Shown here in pieces: positions 47,190-60,434 of a stretch of DNA of 64,000 bases (the first letter of the stretch is position 1; each line of letters starts with the position of its first letter). A program made the position numbers and the translations under genes. The notes beneath the pieces are model-generated. The model was not told the origin of the DNA and searched no databases. It was given only the letters and a program-made list of their open reading frames with translations. The stretch lies in assembly GCA_033439795.1 (NCBI GenBank), contig JAUTDP010000003.1:4030001-4094000 (forward strand), written 5' to 3'. The DNA comes from Sordaria brevicollis. Its lineage: Eukaryota; Ascomycota; Sordariomycetes; Sordariales; Sordariaceae.

Positions 47190-50100
47190 TCATTCACCAA
47201 CAGCGCTCCCAGCCGCATTGGCCTTCATTTTCCAATAACTCACTCCCATGGCGACAGCGGCAGTGCCTGCTGCCAACAGCCTATAGAGCAACACAGAGTC
47301 AATCGATAATCTGGATAAAGGTTATCGTCTGAGCTCAGTGTATGCCTTACGTCTGTTTTTTGCGGTTGCCCGCAATTCGGCTCAGGATACCGCCGAGGAA
47401 GTCCACAATAATCAACTTGCAGAAGGTTGTGAACCATCCGCTCTTCGGGTCCTGCTTGATGACTGGGCCCTCGTTGGGCGGCGGCGCGCTGGCCTGTGTT
47501 CCCTGTCCGCCTCTCTTCCTAACTGTGTTGGGGTTCTCTGCATCCGCGCCTGTTGTTGTAGCCGATGCCTCGGCCTCGTCATGGACATCAGCGCTGGTAG
47601 CATCTGAGGCAGCAGCGGGCTCCTCGGTGCTCTGCTGAGCCTCGGGCTCAGACGCCTTGGAACGCTCGGTGGTTTCCGGGACTACCTCTGGGCTGGGAAG
47701 AAGGCCATTGGTGGGCTTGGGATCCTTGGGTGCTTGCTCTTCCAGGACGGTAGGTTCAACAGCGGTCTCGACGGCGACATTGTGTGCGGAGACTTCAGGA
47801 ATACCCCGTGCCTGAGGCTCCACCGGCTTGGTGGTAAGACCCTCGGTGTGCTCCGTTTTCTTTGGTGAGTCTGGGCTTAGAGAGATTCCTTCGTCCTCAA
47901 CAGCGTCCCTCGACGCGCCTTCGGTGGGCGTTGCGGACTTGTGGGGAGGGGTAAGATGGACCGTTGAGGCATCGTCTTCCTTGCTGCTGGCCGGCTCTTC
48001 GCTCTCTGAGATCGATTGAAGTGACAAAGCTGAGGACTGGGCGGAGCTGACCGAGATACGGGGAGAATGGGGAACTGCCAGGCTCTTCACAGTACGGGGG
48101 ATGACACTCGCGCCAAGAGCGGTGTCGTGGGCCACATCAGATCCCCTTCGTGAAGTCGATGAGCCGATGATGGGTGATGGAGGCGCGTCTTCGATAAGGA
48201 CCTGGTCCTCTTCAAGACCAGTCTCCAGTTTCCGGACAGTGTCGATAATTTCCTCGCGGTTGGATGGGAAGCGTTCTAGGGTAGGATCGTTAATATCGAT
48301 GGACTCCTCGTCAAGCGGTGTTTCCTCTCGAATCGCGTTGTCCTGGTCCACGTCCTCGGATACAATCGTGATCGATGGTTCTTCGCCGTACATACCGGCA
48401 CACTCATGGGAGAAAAGAGCGGGATTGTGGGGTCCGTCCTCGGCTGGGGTGGGCAGCTCCGACTGGTCGGTTTCCGTAGGCTGTACGTGCTGTTAGCTTA
48501 CTCTGGATCAACCCAAAATAAACTGTACAAACCATTCTTACCTCGGTGTCCAAAAACTTTGCGCTATCAGCAACTTCAGCGGCGGTGTCAGCAACTTCGG
48601 AAGCGGGGGCGTCCAAGTAGTTCGCGCTATCAGCGACCTCCGCGGCGGTTTCTGAGACTTCGGCAATGGGCGTGGAGGACAGACGACGGAAACCAGTCTT
48701 TCCAGCCTCTTCATCGGGGACACGATCCTCGGGTGTCCCTTCATTGAGTAGTGCAGCAGAATCAGCGACCTCTGTGGCAGTGTTAACAAAGCTTGGCGTA
48801 GAAGCACCGGATTGCGACTCGGAAGCAGGTTGCGAGCGAGCAAGAAGCTCCTTGGCCGCGTTAGCGACAGGCTCGGGCTGCTCAGCAGGCGTCTCGGCCG
48901 CATCCTGCTTGACAGGCTCAGCTTCCTCGACGGGCTCGGCCTTCTCGACAGGCTCATCCTTCTCGACAGGCTCCGCTTCCTTGACAGGAGCAGCCTCCTC
49001 AATAGAAGCGGGCTCCTCAGCAGGTGTCTCCTTGACGGCCTCAGCATAGGTCACGGGGGCGGGCTCAGCCTCCTTCTCAGGAGTGGCCTCCTCAACAGCG
49101 GCAGTCTCAACAGGGGCGGCATCAACAGCAGGAGCAGTCTCTTCGTTTGAAGCGGCCTTCTCGGCAGGGAGCTCTTCAGCAACAGGGGCGGCCTCCACTG
49201 GAGCCACTTCGGCAGACGCATCCTCAGGGGCACGAGTGGCCTCCTCTACAGGCGCAGCCTCCTCGAGATGGGTAGATTCGGTGGTAGGGGCAGTCTCCTC
49301 GGCAGCAGAGGCAGTCTTCTCAACTGGGGTGGTCTCAGCAGCAGGAGCAGTCTCCTCAGCGACATCAGCAGAAGTCTCGGGGACGGTTTCTTCAGTAGAA
49401 GCAGCCTTAGCAACGGGAGTCGTCTCCTCAGAAACAGGGGCGGCCTTCTCGACTGGAGCGGCCTTCTCGACTGGAGCGGCCTTCTCGACTGGAGCGGTCT
49501 TCTCCACAGGAGCAACATCAACAGCAGGAGCAGTTTCTTCGGCAGGGGCAGCTTCGGTAGCCACGGCAGACTTATCAGCTTCAGTCTCATCTGCAATCGG
49601 GGCCGCCTCAACCGCCGGAGTAGTCTCCTCGGTCTGAGGGGCCTCAGTAGCCTCGGCTTCAATAGCTTCGTGAGCCACAGCTGCGTAAGACTTGGGGTGG
49701 GACTCGTCGTCCTGAGCCTTCTCAGGAGCAGCTTCCTTGGCAGCAGGTTCGTCCTGAGCGGCCTCAGAGACAGCATACTCCTTGGCGTCCTCCTTCTCGA
49801 CGGACTCCTCCTTGGACGGCTCATTTGATTGAGTCTCCTTGATATCAGTCTCGTGGGGGGTGGTGACATCCTTCAGGTCGACAACAACCTTGGTAACCGC
49901 AGCCTCGGGGGCATCCTCGGTGACATCCTCTTGAGTCGTCTGCTGAGTGGATTCCTCACCGGTTGTCTGTTGGGTGATGTCTTCCTGGGCGGTCTGTTGA
50001 GTGACCTCGTCGTCGGTTTGGGTATCCTGGTGACCGAGTTCCTCCTGAGTAGCCTTGTCCGTAGTATCGACCTCAGCGGCAGGTCCTTCTGAAGTCTCCT

Positions 50101-51476
50101 TGGTTGCCTTCTCCTCGACAGGCTTCTCCTCGACAGGCTTCTCAGTAGCCTTCTCCTCGGTCGCCTTCGAGGTGTCCTCCTTCTCCGTCTCCGCCAGAGG
50201 GGCATCATCCTTGGAATCAGGCTCCGGGGCGGTCTTCTCGTGAGCGATGTCGTTGCTCGGGGCGACCTCCTCCTTTGACTCGGTGGCCTCCTCCTTCAGG
50301 GTTGGCTCAGCCTCAGAGGTAGTCTCAGCCTTGGGAGCAGCAGAGTCAGTCTCCTCGGCAGGCGCACTCTTCTCCTTCACATCAGTCTTTTCGACAGGTG
50401 ATGCTTCGACGACCTCAGCTTCCTTCTTAGCCTCGGCATCCACAACAGTGATCTCCTGGGGCTTGGACTCGTCCTTGTCGATGGTAGGCTCAGCAGAGGT
50501 TTCCTCCTCAGTAGTAACGGACTCCTTGGACGCAGACTCGGCCTCTGGAGAAGTCTCGTGGGCAGGGGCTTCCTCCTTTGAGCTAGCCTCATTGACATCG
50601 GTTACTGTCTCAACCTTGGCCTCTTGTGGGGTGGCGTCCTCCTCCTTGGAAGGTTGTTCGGTAGATGAAAGAGCCTCGGCCGATGTTGAGACCTCGACGG
50701 GCGCAACATTGCTCTCGGTAGAATCCTTGCTCTTTGTCTTGCCCTCCTCCTCTGAGAGGGCTTCATCCTTCAGGGTAGCCTCGGTAGTTGAAGGAGCCTC
50801 GGCCTCGGTTTCAGTACGAGTCTTTGAGGTGGCAGTGTCATCCTTTGCATCGGGATGCTTGAACGTGGAGACGTCTTCGACCTTGAGAGCAACATCGTGC
50901 GCCTGGTTGTCCTTGATTTCCGAGACTACCGTGGTTGTTGTAATGGTGTCCTGCTCTGGAGATGCTTCGACCTCTGGGGTAGACTCAGGCTTGACCTCTT
51001 CCTTGATCTCTGCGGCATCGGCCTGGTGTTGGGTAGTTCCATTTGTTTGAGGCGCATTCTCTTCCGAGGTCGCCTCTTCTTTAGGAAGGTCGGGCTTGGG
51101 CTCCTCCCTAGACATGGAGCGCAAGTTAGTGGCTTGTAACAAGGACAGGAACAGGTCAAGGCTAGTCTTTGACTTACTTTTGAGGATGTTGGAACTCTAG
51201 CTCGTTGTTTCTGAACCCTGAACCGTCTGTGACGGTAGGGGCGCTTTCGTCAAGGACCCACCAATCACCCAAGCCGATGCGGAACTTGTAGACAACCTTG
51301 GATCCGGGTTCACCCCAGATCTCCTTGGTGAAGACATGCTCGCCGTCAGCACCGGTGGTGCATTCCATCTCCTGGGGTTGCCATTCTGGCTCAGAGAAGG
51401 AACCAGCAACGAAAAGTGGCGGTTGGGTGCCGGGTGACCGGAATGTAATGGTCGTAGAAACCTTGGTAGAAGCCAT
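47190..51476 (-). CDS. Large CBM48 (AMPK glycogen-binding-like) protein with acidic repeats and hydrophobic tail
   Basis: Four exons, 51476-51178, 51107-48542, 48480-47351 and 47280-47190 (299+2566+1130+91 nt), encode 1361 aa. Residues 1-95 form a CBM48/E-set domain: TTITFRSPGTQPPLFVAGSF, EWQPQEMECT, FTKEIWGEPGSKVVYKFRIG, DWWVLDESAPTVTDGSGFRN. Budding yeast Crp1/Mdg1 share this arrangement. About 900 residues of Glu/Ala/Pro/Thr/Val-rich degenerate repeats follow (APVEKAAPVEKAAPVEKAAP and similar), then a less biased segment from PTETDQSELPTPAEDGP on. The last exon adds LLAAGTAAVAMGVSYWKMKA after CKLIIVDFLGGILSRIAGN, making a probable C-terminal membrane hairpin or tail anchor. The opposite strand also stays open across the repeats because of codon bias; those frames are shadows. 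Function is unproven. Confidence 0.85.
48830..50400 (-). repeat. Degenerate coding repeats in the CBM48 gene
   Basis: Repeated codon blocks for (A/P)-(P/A)-V-E-(E/K)-(A/T)-A-like units. The clearest exact run is the near-perfect 21-bp repeat around 49436-49500 (encoding PVEKAA). Internal repeats at DNA level make copy-number change likely between strains. Confidence 0.8.
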
Positions 51477-54339
51477 GGTTGAGAGTTGGTAGGTTGTGAT
51501 AGATGTAAGGTGTGGTGGGGAGTTGGAAGTGATATGAGACTATTGGGTCATTGGCCCGGATGCCCAAATGCTGTGCACCGATGAAATAAAGTGATAGCTC
51601 CTGAAAGAGCTGCTCTAGGGTAACTTTGTAGGATGGCGGTGATTCGACGTTAGCTGCTGGTTCGTAGCTGGCGTCGCACAGGCCTTTTGTGATGTGGGAT
51701 CAACCAGCTGCTCGAATCATGGTCGTTAGCAATGGAACGCGCGCAACTTGGATGTTATGAGTGATTGCTGTTGTTATGGTGGAGTTCTGGACTCCCGCTC
51801 CCGTCTTGATCGCTTACGTCAACCATGTTGACAAGCGACAAGCGAGATCAGGGAACGGTATGAGGCAATCGGAGTAGGGATTGAAGGAGCGCAACAGCAA
51901 AACTGAAGTTCAAGCTCGAAGCCTGAAGCTCTGTCTCCATGTTTATGGTTGATTGTTTTTGAGTGGACTGATGATCCCTCGTTGGAGGTGTGCTTGTGCT
52001 TGTGCTGGGCTGGAGTTGAAGTGCGGGGTTTGGGGATGGAATATTGGGTACCTCGTGCCTGTCTTTTTCTTTTTGTCGTAAGCTCAGCCTCGACCAGAAA
52101 TCGTGACGTCTAGAAAAGCAAGAGAAGAGTCGGATACAGCGCGACACGGCAAAAAAGGATGACAGAGCGTCGAGCACTGTTGTTGGTTTGCAGAGAGAGG
52201 ATGTGGGATGGATGTTCCAAGGCTGCCAGCAAAATGTGCAGGTCGGTCGAAACACAGGACAGCTGCCGGGTGGGAGAATGGAGGGGGAGAAGAAATCGGA
52301 CGGACAACTCATCCACTGGAGCCGATCTAACGAGGCAGTCGGGGACTCGGGGTTATTTAGGCAGGCAGACCAGATCCAACTGATAAGGGCCTGAAGTTCT
52401 TGGGTGGTATTGGCTGTGGATTTAGACCGGTGGATACTGTGTGTGCTGTGCTTGGGTCCAAGGCGAAGGCAGGTGGGTGTGCAGTTGATGGTGGTGTTCG
52501 CGAGAGGTCACGGTGCAGTCCGGTGCAGTCCGGTGCAGTTGTGCTGGATGAAGCCCCTCACTCGCAGGTCATGACGCGCGGGGAATCAGAAATGAACGAG
52601 GCAGGTGGAGAGGTGGGATGGGGACCTTGTAGGCTTGGGCTGCTGCAAGCCAAAGAAAGCACAAGAAACCCTTTTTCCTCGAGTCTCTGTTTACCTCATA
52701 TGAGGCGGTGATATGGCTGATCAATGATTTTCACTTCAGTCGCCGTGCAACCTATCACGCAATTCGTCATTGAGAATGGCAGCATCTCGTTCGATGATTG
52801 TTATCAACTTATCCTGACGGATCAGAATGGAATTCGGAGATTCCTTGACCGGTGCTGCGAACAAGGGAAGGCGGCTAGGTAGGTGGCTGTTAGGTGGGCA
52901 AGCACGACAGCAGCTTTACAGATCACTGCACTAACGCCGTACAACCCTCCCGTCTCTGAAGTGCAGATACAGGAAGTGCAGTGAGTGTAAGGAAGATCTT
53001 GAGGAAACAAACATCAACTGTTCAGTTCTTACTTCCTCTTTTTTCCTGTGAAGGGTTCATCATTCTTTCTATTTACCTGGCTTTTTGAACCTCACTGCAT
53101 GGGAGCAATCAAGACCCCAACCACGGCATCCCGACATGGGATGGGTGCCCTACTTCGGCTGCCCTACATAGAGGTAACAGAGGTACCCTTGCTTGTGAAC
53201 GCTGCCACAAAGATAAACGAACTGAAAGCGCGGAGCTGCAGCTTTTTGTGAGCAGTAACACTCCTTCCCGTCCCTCTCGATGCCGTCCCAGGTCAGACCG
53301 AGTGGCCAAGTGGTGGTGCCACAAAACTTTAGGCGAAGGGAAGGACGAGCAAGGCCAGACGGGAAACACGAATTGCAGTTCCCGCTCACTTTTGGTTTGC
53401 GACCCTTTGCGCGTCAGGCACAATTGATAGGCTGATGGATTGTCTTGTTGGGATGAAAACACCGAAACAGCAGGGCACACCGCAAGATATCTTGGAAAAT
53501 TCTTCAACAACTACGATTTTCTCTGACCGCACTCGAGCCGCACTGCCGTCAAAGTTTCTAGCTTTTGTTCAATCTCCTCTTGTGATTTGCCGATTGGGAA
53601 TGCACAAATGCAAAAAGGACGCTACAAAAAGTCTGGATGCTCAACTGACAAAAGCAAAATAACTCTTGGCTTGTCACCACGTACCGGGCGCTAAACGCAC
53701 GGGCTTCAACAGAGGTGCAGATCCCCCGCATTGAGGGTGGACATTTGGCTGGTGGGCGTCATGGATCTTAAGTGGTTGAGTGGGCTTTTTGGGCGGTGAA
53801 CAATGACAGAATAGTTCATGCCTCCAAAGACCGCCTTTGGTGTGACGCCTCGATTCACATGCCACCCTTGCTTCGAACTATTCTTATCGCGTGCCCTTGC
53901 TACCTGATAAGAACCATAATTCTGCAGTGACGTGCAAGGTCATGGTTGTCTCAGATCCATCTCAAAACTTTACCACTCGCCATCCATCAAGGTCCACGGA
54001 CGCAGAGGGCCAATATTTCTGCTCAATTGAACGGTTGCTCCAATTCGCGTCCAGTACAATTGAAAACCCTTGAACTAGATCTTGGGTTATCCATCGATAT
54101 TGCGATTTAGTCACAGCGAAGTCGTCTGACAAATCAACAACCCACGACCAAGAGTCAGAAAATATTTACCTGCGAATCCAATAAAACGAACCCATTCCAA
54201 AACCCAGCAATAAATCTTCTCCGACGCTACCTACCAAACCCGATACCTTTTCGCCGTCCATCCATAACAGAATTTACGCCGCGCTCAACAACCAACGATC
54301 AATCGCAAAGCGCCACACTCAAAAACGTGTAGGGCCGAT
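51477..54339. other. 2.9-kb divergent region between CBM48 and Iwr1 genes
   Basis: No supported gene. A 10-bp unit (CGGTGCAGTC) is repeated three times at 52511-52540. Short frames at 52.4-53.6 kb lack protein-like features. Both promoters lie at the edges. Confidence 0.55.
52511..52540. repeat. Three tandem copies of a 10-bp unit
   Basis: CGGTGCAGTC, CGGTGCAGTC, CGGTGCAGTT in direct succession. Confidence 0.9.
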
Positions 54340-55819
54340 ATGTCGGGTTACCTGCCCCCCGAGACCATCACGGTCAAGCGCAAGCGCAGAGCCGAAGATG
54401 CGCCTGTCGATTTCCTGAGTAAGTTTACCCAACAAGTCTTTGTCATTTTGTGTACACTATGCTGACAATCTGGTGGGTGCAGGAGTCGAGGGAAGCAAGC
54501 GTTCGAGAAATGGAGCGGGCAGCTGGGTATATCAGCGCAAACAGGAGCCAAAGATTGCAGCCCCAGAACCGGGCGTACCGACGATTCAGACGACACAGGA
54601 AGGCGATGAGAAGAAACGCATCATCAAGCCCCTACCCCGTCCAAGATCGCAAAGAATTACACCACAGCCCACCGGTGCGCCAAATAATGAGCCTACAAAG
54701 GAACCCACTCTTCGACGATTCCATCTGTCCAAATCCATTGTCTCGCAGGCCGACACCTCGGGACCCGTGTCTAAGAAGCGCGCCAGCACCGCCGTCTTCG
54801 TCGAGCGGAGCGCTAAGCGAAAATCCCTTCAAATTTCAGAGCAGTCAAAACCGATAAACATCCAAAATGCGCCGGGCGCTGCCTTCCAGCCCAAGCCTTC
54901 GGCTGGCTATACCTACCAGGAGCCCCCTCCAGCTGATCCCAACGATACCGGCGTGAAGCGACCATTCAAGCGTCCTGGTACGAGACGCTTCCAGCCCTCG
55001 GCCGACTCATCGAAACCCGCAGCTCACCCTGCCCTTCCCGCTTCACTGGTCAACCGCAATGTCAATGTCGATATGGATCAGCTGGCGCAGGAGATGGACG
55101 CCTACACACTCAGCGCCATCACCAGCCATTTGAACAAGTTGGATGAAGCGAACGCCAAGGCCGCAGAGAAGAAGGCCAAATTCAAACCCAAGGCACCCGC
55201 GCTCAGGTACGCGCAACGACACCCCGAGACCGCTGCCACTCCCATCACTCAACCCGCCGCCACTTCTTCCACCCCCTCCAAACCCTCCATGGACGATGAT
55301 AGCGACATCGACATGATGGACACTTCGGACGACGAGTACATCATCGAAGAGTACTACCGCGTGCCGGCGAGCCGGCTCGACGACTCCTCCGTCTCCTCCA
55401 CGCAAGTCGGTCTGCTGGTGTTCGACTCCGAACCCGACAAGATCGAGTTCTTCTTTGGCGCCGAGGAAGACGACGAGTACGAGTTCCCCGAGGACGAAGA
55501 CGACGAGAACCACGAAAACTATTACGCGGCCGACTACCCGGACGAAGACCTCGAGTGGGACGACGAGCTGGATCGGAACCCTTACGAATATGTCACGGGG
55601 AACGCGTCAGATAGGGAAGAGTTTGATGCCGAGTTGGGTGAGAACGTTGATGATGACGAGCGGGATTTTACTGCTGTGGAGGCTGATGAGCGGTTCATGG
55701 ATCATGTCTGGCGGCAGAGCGATGATATGGCGGATATGGTGGCGTATGCGAGGGGGTATGAGGGCGATAGGCCGGAGCCAGCGGTGGCGGGGTTTCCGAG
55801 GGGGTTTCCTTATGAGTAG
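54340..55819 (+). CDS. iwr1: Iwr1-type RNA polymerase II nuclear-import factor
   Basis: Two exons, 54340-54418 and 54483-55819 (79+1337 nt), encode 471 aa. It begins MSGYLPPETITVKRKRRAED, the conserved start with a basic nuclear-import signal, then APVDFLRVEGSKRSRN across the splice. A middle motif RRFHLSKSI follows. The Iwr1 signature is near the C-terminus: PDKIEFFFGAEEDDEYEFPE, then DDENHENYYAADYPDEDLEW and NPYEY. Iwr1 binds assembled Pol II between the two largest subunits and carries it into the nucleus through importin alpha. The acidic run and Tyr pairs are family hallmarks. No nuclear export signal was sought in detail. Confidence 0.92.
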
Positions 55820-56871
55820 GATTGAGTATGGATATAACCCTTGGAAACTTGGGTGCTCGCTGAGCGAGGGCTGCGATACCCGTTGAGAGGCGAAGAAGGC
55901 AGGGAGAGAAGAAAGAAGAGGAAAGGAATAGTGTGCCATCAAGTCATTCAGAGCCATCGCAATTTGACGAAAGACTCCTGGAAAACGGTTCAACAGGTAT
56001 TTGTGATATCGACCGCGGGGTCAAAGGGATTATAGACTATGTGCTATTGGGCGGTTGTTGATATTCACCATATGCATAGCAAAGCGGGTAGAAATAGCTC
56101 CTTAATAGCTCTACTCATATGAGCTATACAAAGAATTGAGTAAAAACACCTGTCTATTTAGTACATGCAACGAAGTTGGCGTAGAACACACAGTGACGTG
56201 CCTGTCCCGGTCCGCCCGGTTAACTTTATGATAGCTATGAACCGAATTTGCCATTGGCCAGTGTTCGACACGTGAAGTAGATGTGTATGGCTTTATTGAT
56301 GAACAAAATGGGAATTGGGACATGCACCATGGAGGCATGGTTTCAGTCTCAGGGTAAATATTATAGGAGGAATCTGTGGACTGTCGTGCTTACTAACCAA
56401 AGGTACGAACTAAGGATCAAGTCCCTTCTTTATAATATAGTAGCCAGTAACAAGTTGCAAGTCTATCTCGGCTAGCTAAAGGTATGACCATGATAAGGAA
56501 CCATAACGAATAACTAAAAACAAAGAACGCCTTCTTTTCTATCAAGCCAAACATGTGTTAAGGGCTTTAAGGTTGATGATGATATGCAAATATGGATATG
56601 TGTCGGTATCATGAGGTTAACAAATGTAAACAATGGAAAAAAGGAACAACAGCAACCACCACCGCTTCTCACCCCCTCACTCTTCTGGCAGCACACGCTC
56701 AAACAACTCACAACCATGCCGAATCCTTCACAGTCGTAACGTAACGGGAAAACCGTTTCATTCATTCGACATCAACGTCTTGCTTGCTTCTCATGCTTCC
56801 CTTTCACGCCTCGCTTTTTCCCCCTCCCCTCCCTTCTATACCTCTCCCAGACTGGCAATCCACCAAGGGGA
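55820..56871. other. Convergent 3' region between Iwr1 and the PAS kinase
   Basis: About 1 kb, A+T-richer than the genes, with no protein-like frame. Two 3' UTRs expected. Confidence 0.5.
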
Positions 56872-59800
56872 CTACTTATCCTCCATCTGACACCAAGGAT
56901 GCGCCAACACCTCCTCAATGGTCAAGCGCTTCGAGACATCGCGATCGAGCATCTTGCGAATCAGATCAATACTCTCGTCGCTGATGACGTGAGGCACGCG
57001 CAGGTCGCGGTCCATGATCTCGTCGATGCTGTAGAAGGGGTTCTCCTTGTAGATGATGGTGTACAGCAAGATACCGAGGGCCCAGACGTCCTGCTCTTTA
57101 CCGCCGTAGGGCTTGCCGGCAAGGACTTCGGGGGCAGCGTAGTCTGTAGAACCTTAGTTAGTATGTCGGGAGGGAAGTAGAGGGGATGAAGGGGCGAATG
57201 GAAGAAAAAGACATACCAATGGTACCCACAAACACATCAAAGGGTCCGCTCTTGATGTACGCCGCGCTTCCGAAATCGATCAGCTTAATGCGACCCTCGC
57301 CGTCCAGAATCACGTTTTCGTCCTTGATGTCACGGTGAACGACCAGCGCCTTGGTGTGCAAGTGGTGAATGGCGCGGGCGACCTGGACAAAGATGCTGCG
57401 AGACTCTTGCTCCTCCATGTTGGTGCGAAGCTCGATGTAGTCGAAGAGATCCATACCCGGCAAGCCGTGGGGGACCATCTCGATATAGTAGTTGACGTTG
57501 TCCTCGAAGAAGTCCTCCATTTCGACAATGTTGGGGTGCCTAAACCCTTCACGGCGCAAGAAATCGAGAACGTGGATCTCCAGGGGAACGGTGCCGAGAC
57601 GCCTGTCGCGCGTCCAGGTATCAACCAGAATGCGCTTCTTGGTGACGTATTTCAAAACGCACTTCTTGCCGCCGTTCTTGTACCGGGCGAGCTTGACTTG
57701 TCCGTAAGCGCCCTGGCCCATGTCTTCCAGAATCACAAAGTCGTCGATTGTCTTCTTCTTGGGAGGCTCCGCTGGCTTAGGGGTCTGGGCCTCCTCCTGT
57801 TTGGCCTCGACGGCCTTAGGGGTGCCAGTAAGCTTGGCAGCAGCCGTCATGGCGACCTCCTTAAGCTGGCGGGTGATGAGCGAGGTTGTAGATTCTCTTC
57901 GGGCGCTTGGTGTTTCGGACTCGGATTCTGAGCTCGAGTCGGAGTCCATCTTAGGGGGGGTATGGGCGGGCGTTTGGCCAGGCGAAGGTTGATGTAGTGG
58001 GGTGGCTGTCCCGGACAGCAGCGGCGAGGCGGACCCCAGGTTGTTCTTGGTAGCGTGAAGGTGCCGTGAGTAGGTGATCCAGAGAGCATAAACGAGCTCG
58101 GACTGGGAAACAATGAAACTGTCCGCCATGTCCGCGCCAGCCACCGATTCATCGTCCTCACTCTCCTCAACGATGGCTTGATCCGATATCTGTGTTTGCT
58201 TTTCGCTCTTTACAACCCGCATTTGAATATCGATCTTGAGCTCTGACCCATCACGATGCTTGGCAGGTAGTCCTTCAGGGCGTAGAAGGCTTGTTGCAGC
58301 ATCTGGGCGCCCTTCTTTCAGAGCAAGAAACGCTGCAGCTTTTCGGAAGGAGTGTTCGGGTACAACGATGCCGTCAACCAGATCAATGCCATCTTCCTCG
58401 GTCAGAATGCGTATTACACCCGCAAAGTCTGGGACGAGATGACTGATCGGCAACCCATCGGGCTTTTCGTGGCCGAAGAGTGCGCCGCAGAAGACCGAAT
58501 TCGAGCTCTTGATCGTAAAGGTTTGAGGACAAACCACCACAATACCGGCGATATGTGGGAAACTGGCCACCCTCAACTCAGACTGCCCCCTGACCTGGTC
58601 AATCGTTGCTGGGATGTTGATTCTGTCAGAGTTGCGGCAAGTGTAGTATCTCCTCTTCGCAATCTGTGCGTAATCGATCTCCCCAGTGCGTGGGTCGAAC
58701 CCTTGACGGGGAATGCGAGGTATTAGCTTGCCCACATCCATACCCGGTTTCAAGTTATCATCGCCCCAGATCGGACCGAGAGCCCCAGAAAGCTTGAGCA
58801 CGATGCCCTCCTCGTCCAGCGTCAAGTACGCAACGTCCTCATGGATCTCTTCGAGAACCCAGATCAGACCCACTTTTTTCTCCTTGACCCAAAGACTGGC
58901 CGAACCCGTTGCGCCATTGCGTTTCTGTGCACCTTGTTAGTGCCTGACATTTGAACGACTTCGAATTATTGCCATAACTCACCTGTATGGGTACCACATC
59001 GCCACAAAGCAGGACACCCCTCGACTGAGACGCAGGATGATGGCCTTGTCCTGGCGTTGGTGGCTTCGGGTCTCCATTGTGAATAGTCGCTGCCCTTCTA
59101 GCGGCGCTGCTCTTTGGTGGTTGGTTTCGGGAGTTGGGTTTGCTCAAGAGCTTCGCAGTTATCCCTCCGCCACGGGATCCTAGGATACTGGACATGGGTG
59201 GATTTGAGACTGGCTTAGAGATCTCGCTTTCCGACCCATCGCCAGCGTCGTCTGATGATCCCTGAAGAAGCTTCCGCTCCAACCACGCTCTCCTCTCCTC
59301 CTGAACAACTTCCAGGATTCCCATCTTCCTGACCTCAGCTTTGGTAACTCCAAACAAAAGGCACGCAAGATCGTTGGCGGCAAGAATCGTCCAAGGGGGC
59401 TTCGACTCGGTAGTAAAAATAGCTTGGGCGGCGGGTGCCCATCTTGTTGAGTGGCCATGAACGGCGGATGAAACTGCAGGTGGTTGACTCGAAACACTCG
59501 AGAACGACTGTCGGGCAGGGGAAGGCAGTTGTTCTTGTGGACCGCCCCCAACGGCAAGGAAAGGTGTTGCCATAACATCCATGAGCTTCTGTTGCATCTG
59601 GGCATGCTCCGTATCGGTCATGGTACGCTTCAAGAAGCCTGGCCGCAGAGAGGTTGACGGCGATGTCTGGGCAGTAGTACCGCTCTCGTTCGTTGTGCTC
59701 CTGGACGAGTGTTGGGATTCGTCTCCAAGGCTGAACTTTGCTGGTCGAGACGTGCCGATCTCCTTCTCCTTCTGTTGTTTTGTTGCTCCAATTGTCTTTT

Positions 59801-60434
59801 GAGAGGCCGGGGATTCGGGTGCTATGCTTTCTTCGTCCTCGAGTGGCTCTGGACTCGCGACCCTGGGTACAATGAACTGCTTATCAAAGATGTTTTCCCC
59901 CGTCAAGTCAGCCGGTCCAGTAAGCGGCCCCGTAGCCAAAGTCAAATCACCGTTGGGAAGACCCCCGGTTCCCACCAGTTGTGCCCGTGCCAACAAGTCC
60001 AACACGTTCTGAGTCTCGACGTCTCCTGTTACCCGTGCCTGAGCACTTGCAAGAGCTGCATTGGCGGTATTGGACGCCACTGACCATCCCATGCGATCCT
60101 TCATAAACTCAATAGATCTTTTAAGCACGTTTTGGCGGTTGTGTATGAGATCTTCGGACTGGTGGGCGAAAGAGAAGGAGTGTAGGGATTCGGAGGGAAA
60201 GCGGCTGAGGTCTTCGGTGAAGGCTATGCTTGGCGAGTTGGGGACTGAGTGTAGAGGCATCGAGTTGTGAGCATCGAGCATGGTTGTGAGGGAGGCAGAT
60301 CGGGTAATGGCCGACCCGAAGGATGGTTTTCGACTTCCAGGTGCTGATGGTAGAGTGCCGGTACGGAGGGGAGGTGGTTGCTGTCGAATGCGTCGCAAAC
60401 CGGAGAGACCCAGACCGTGATCGTGGTCGGTCAT
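56872..60434 (-). CDS. PAS-domain serine/threonine kinase (PASK/Psk type)
   Basis: Three exons, 60434-58983, 58924-57217 and 57143-56872 (1452+1708+272 nt), encode 1143 aa. The first 300 residues are Ser-rich with several basic SxS sites. A PAS-like segment lies around 335-390 (WAPAAQAIFTTESKPPWTIL, LACLLFGVTKAEVRK). Further sensory-domain-like segments follow the first splice (LSGALGPIWGDDNL and HIAGIVVVCPQTFTIKSSNS). After an acidic linker the kinase begins about residue 880: VILEDMGQGAYGQVKLARYK, KCVLKYVTKK, VVHRDIKDENVILDGEGRIK, LIDFGSAAYI, then DYAAPEVLAGKPYGGKEQDV across the last intron, ending RLTIEEVLAHPWCQMEDK. In budding yeast Psk1/Psk2 steer glucose toward glycogen or cell-wall use through Ugp1. 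A similar nutrient role is inferred. Confidence 0.93.

Noticed and set aside
48406..51139. Several long frames in other phases and on the plus strand across the CBM48 gene
   Set aside because: All are shadows of the strongly biased repeat-coding sequence.
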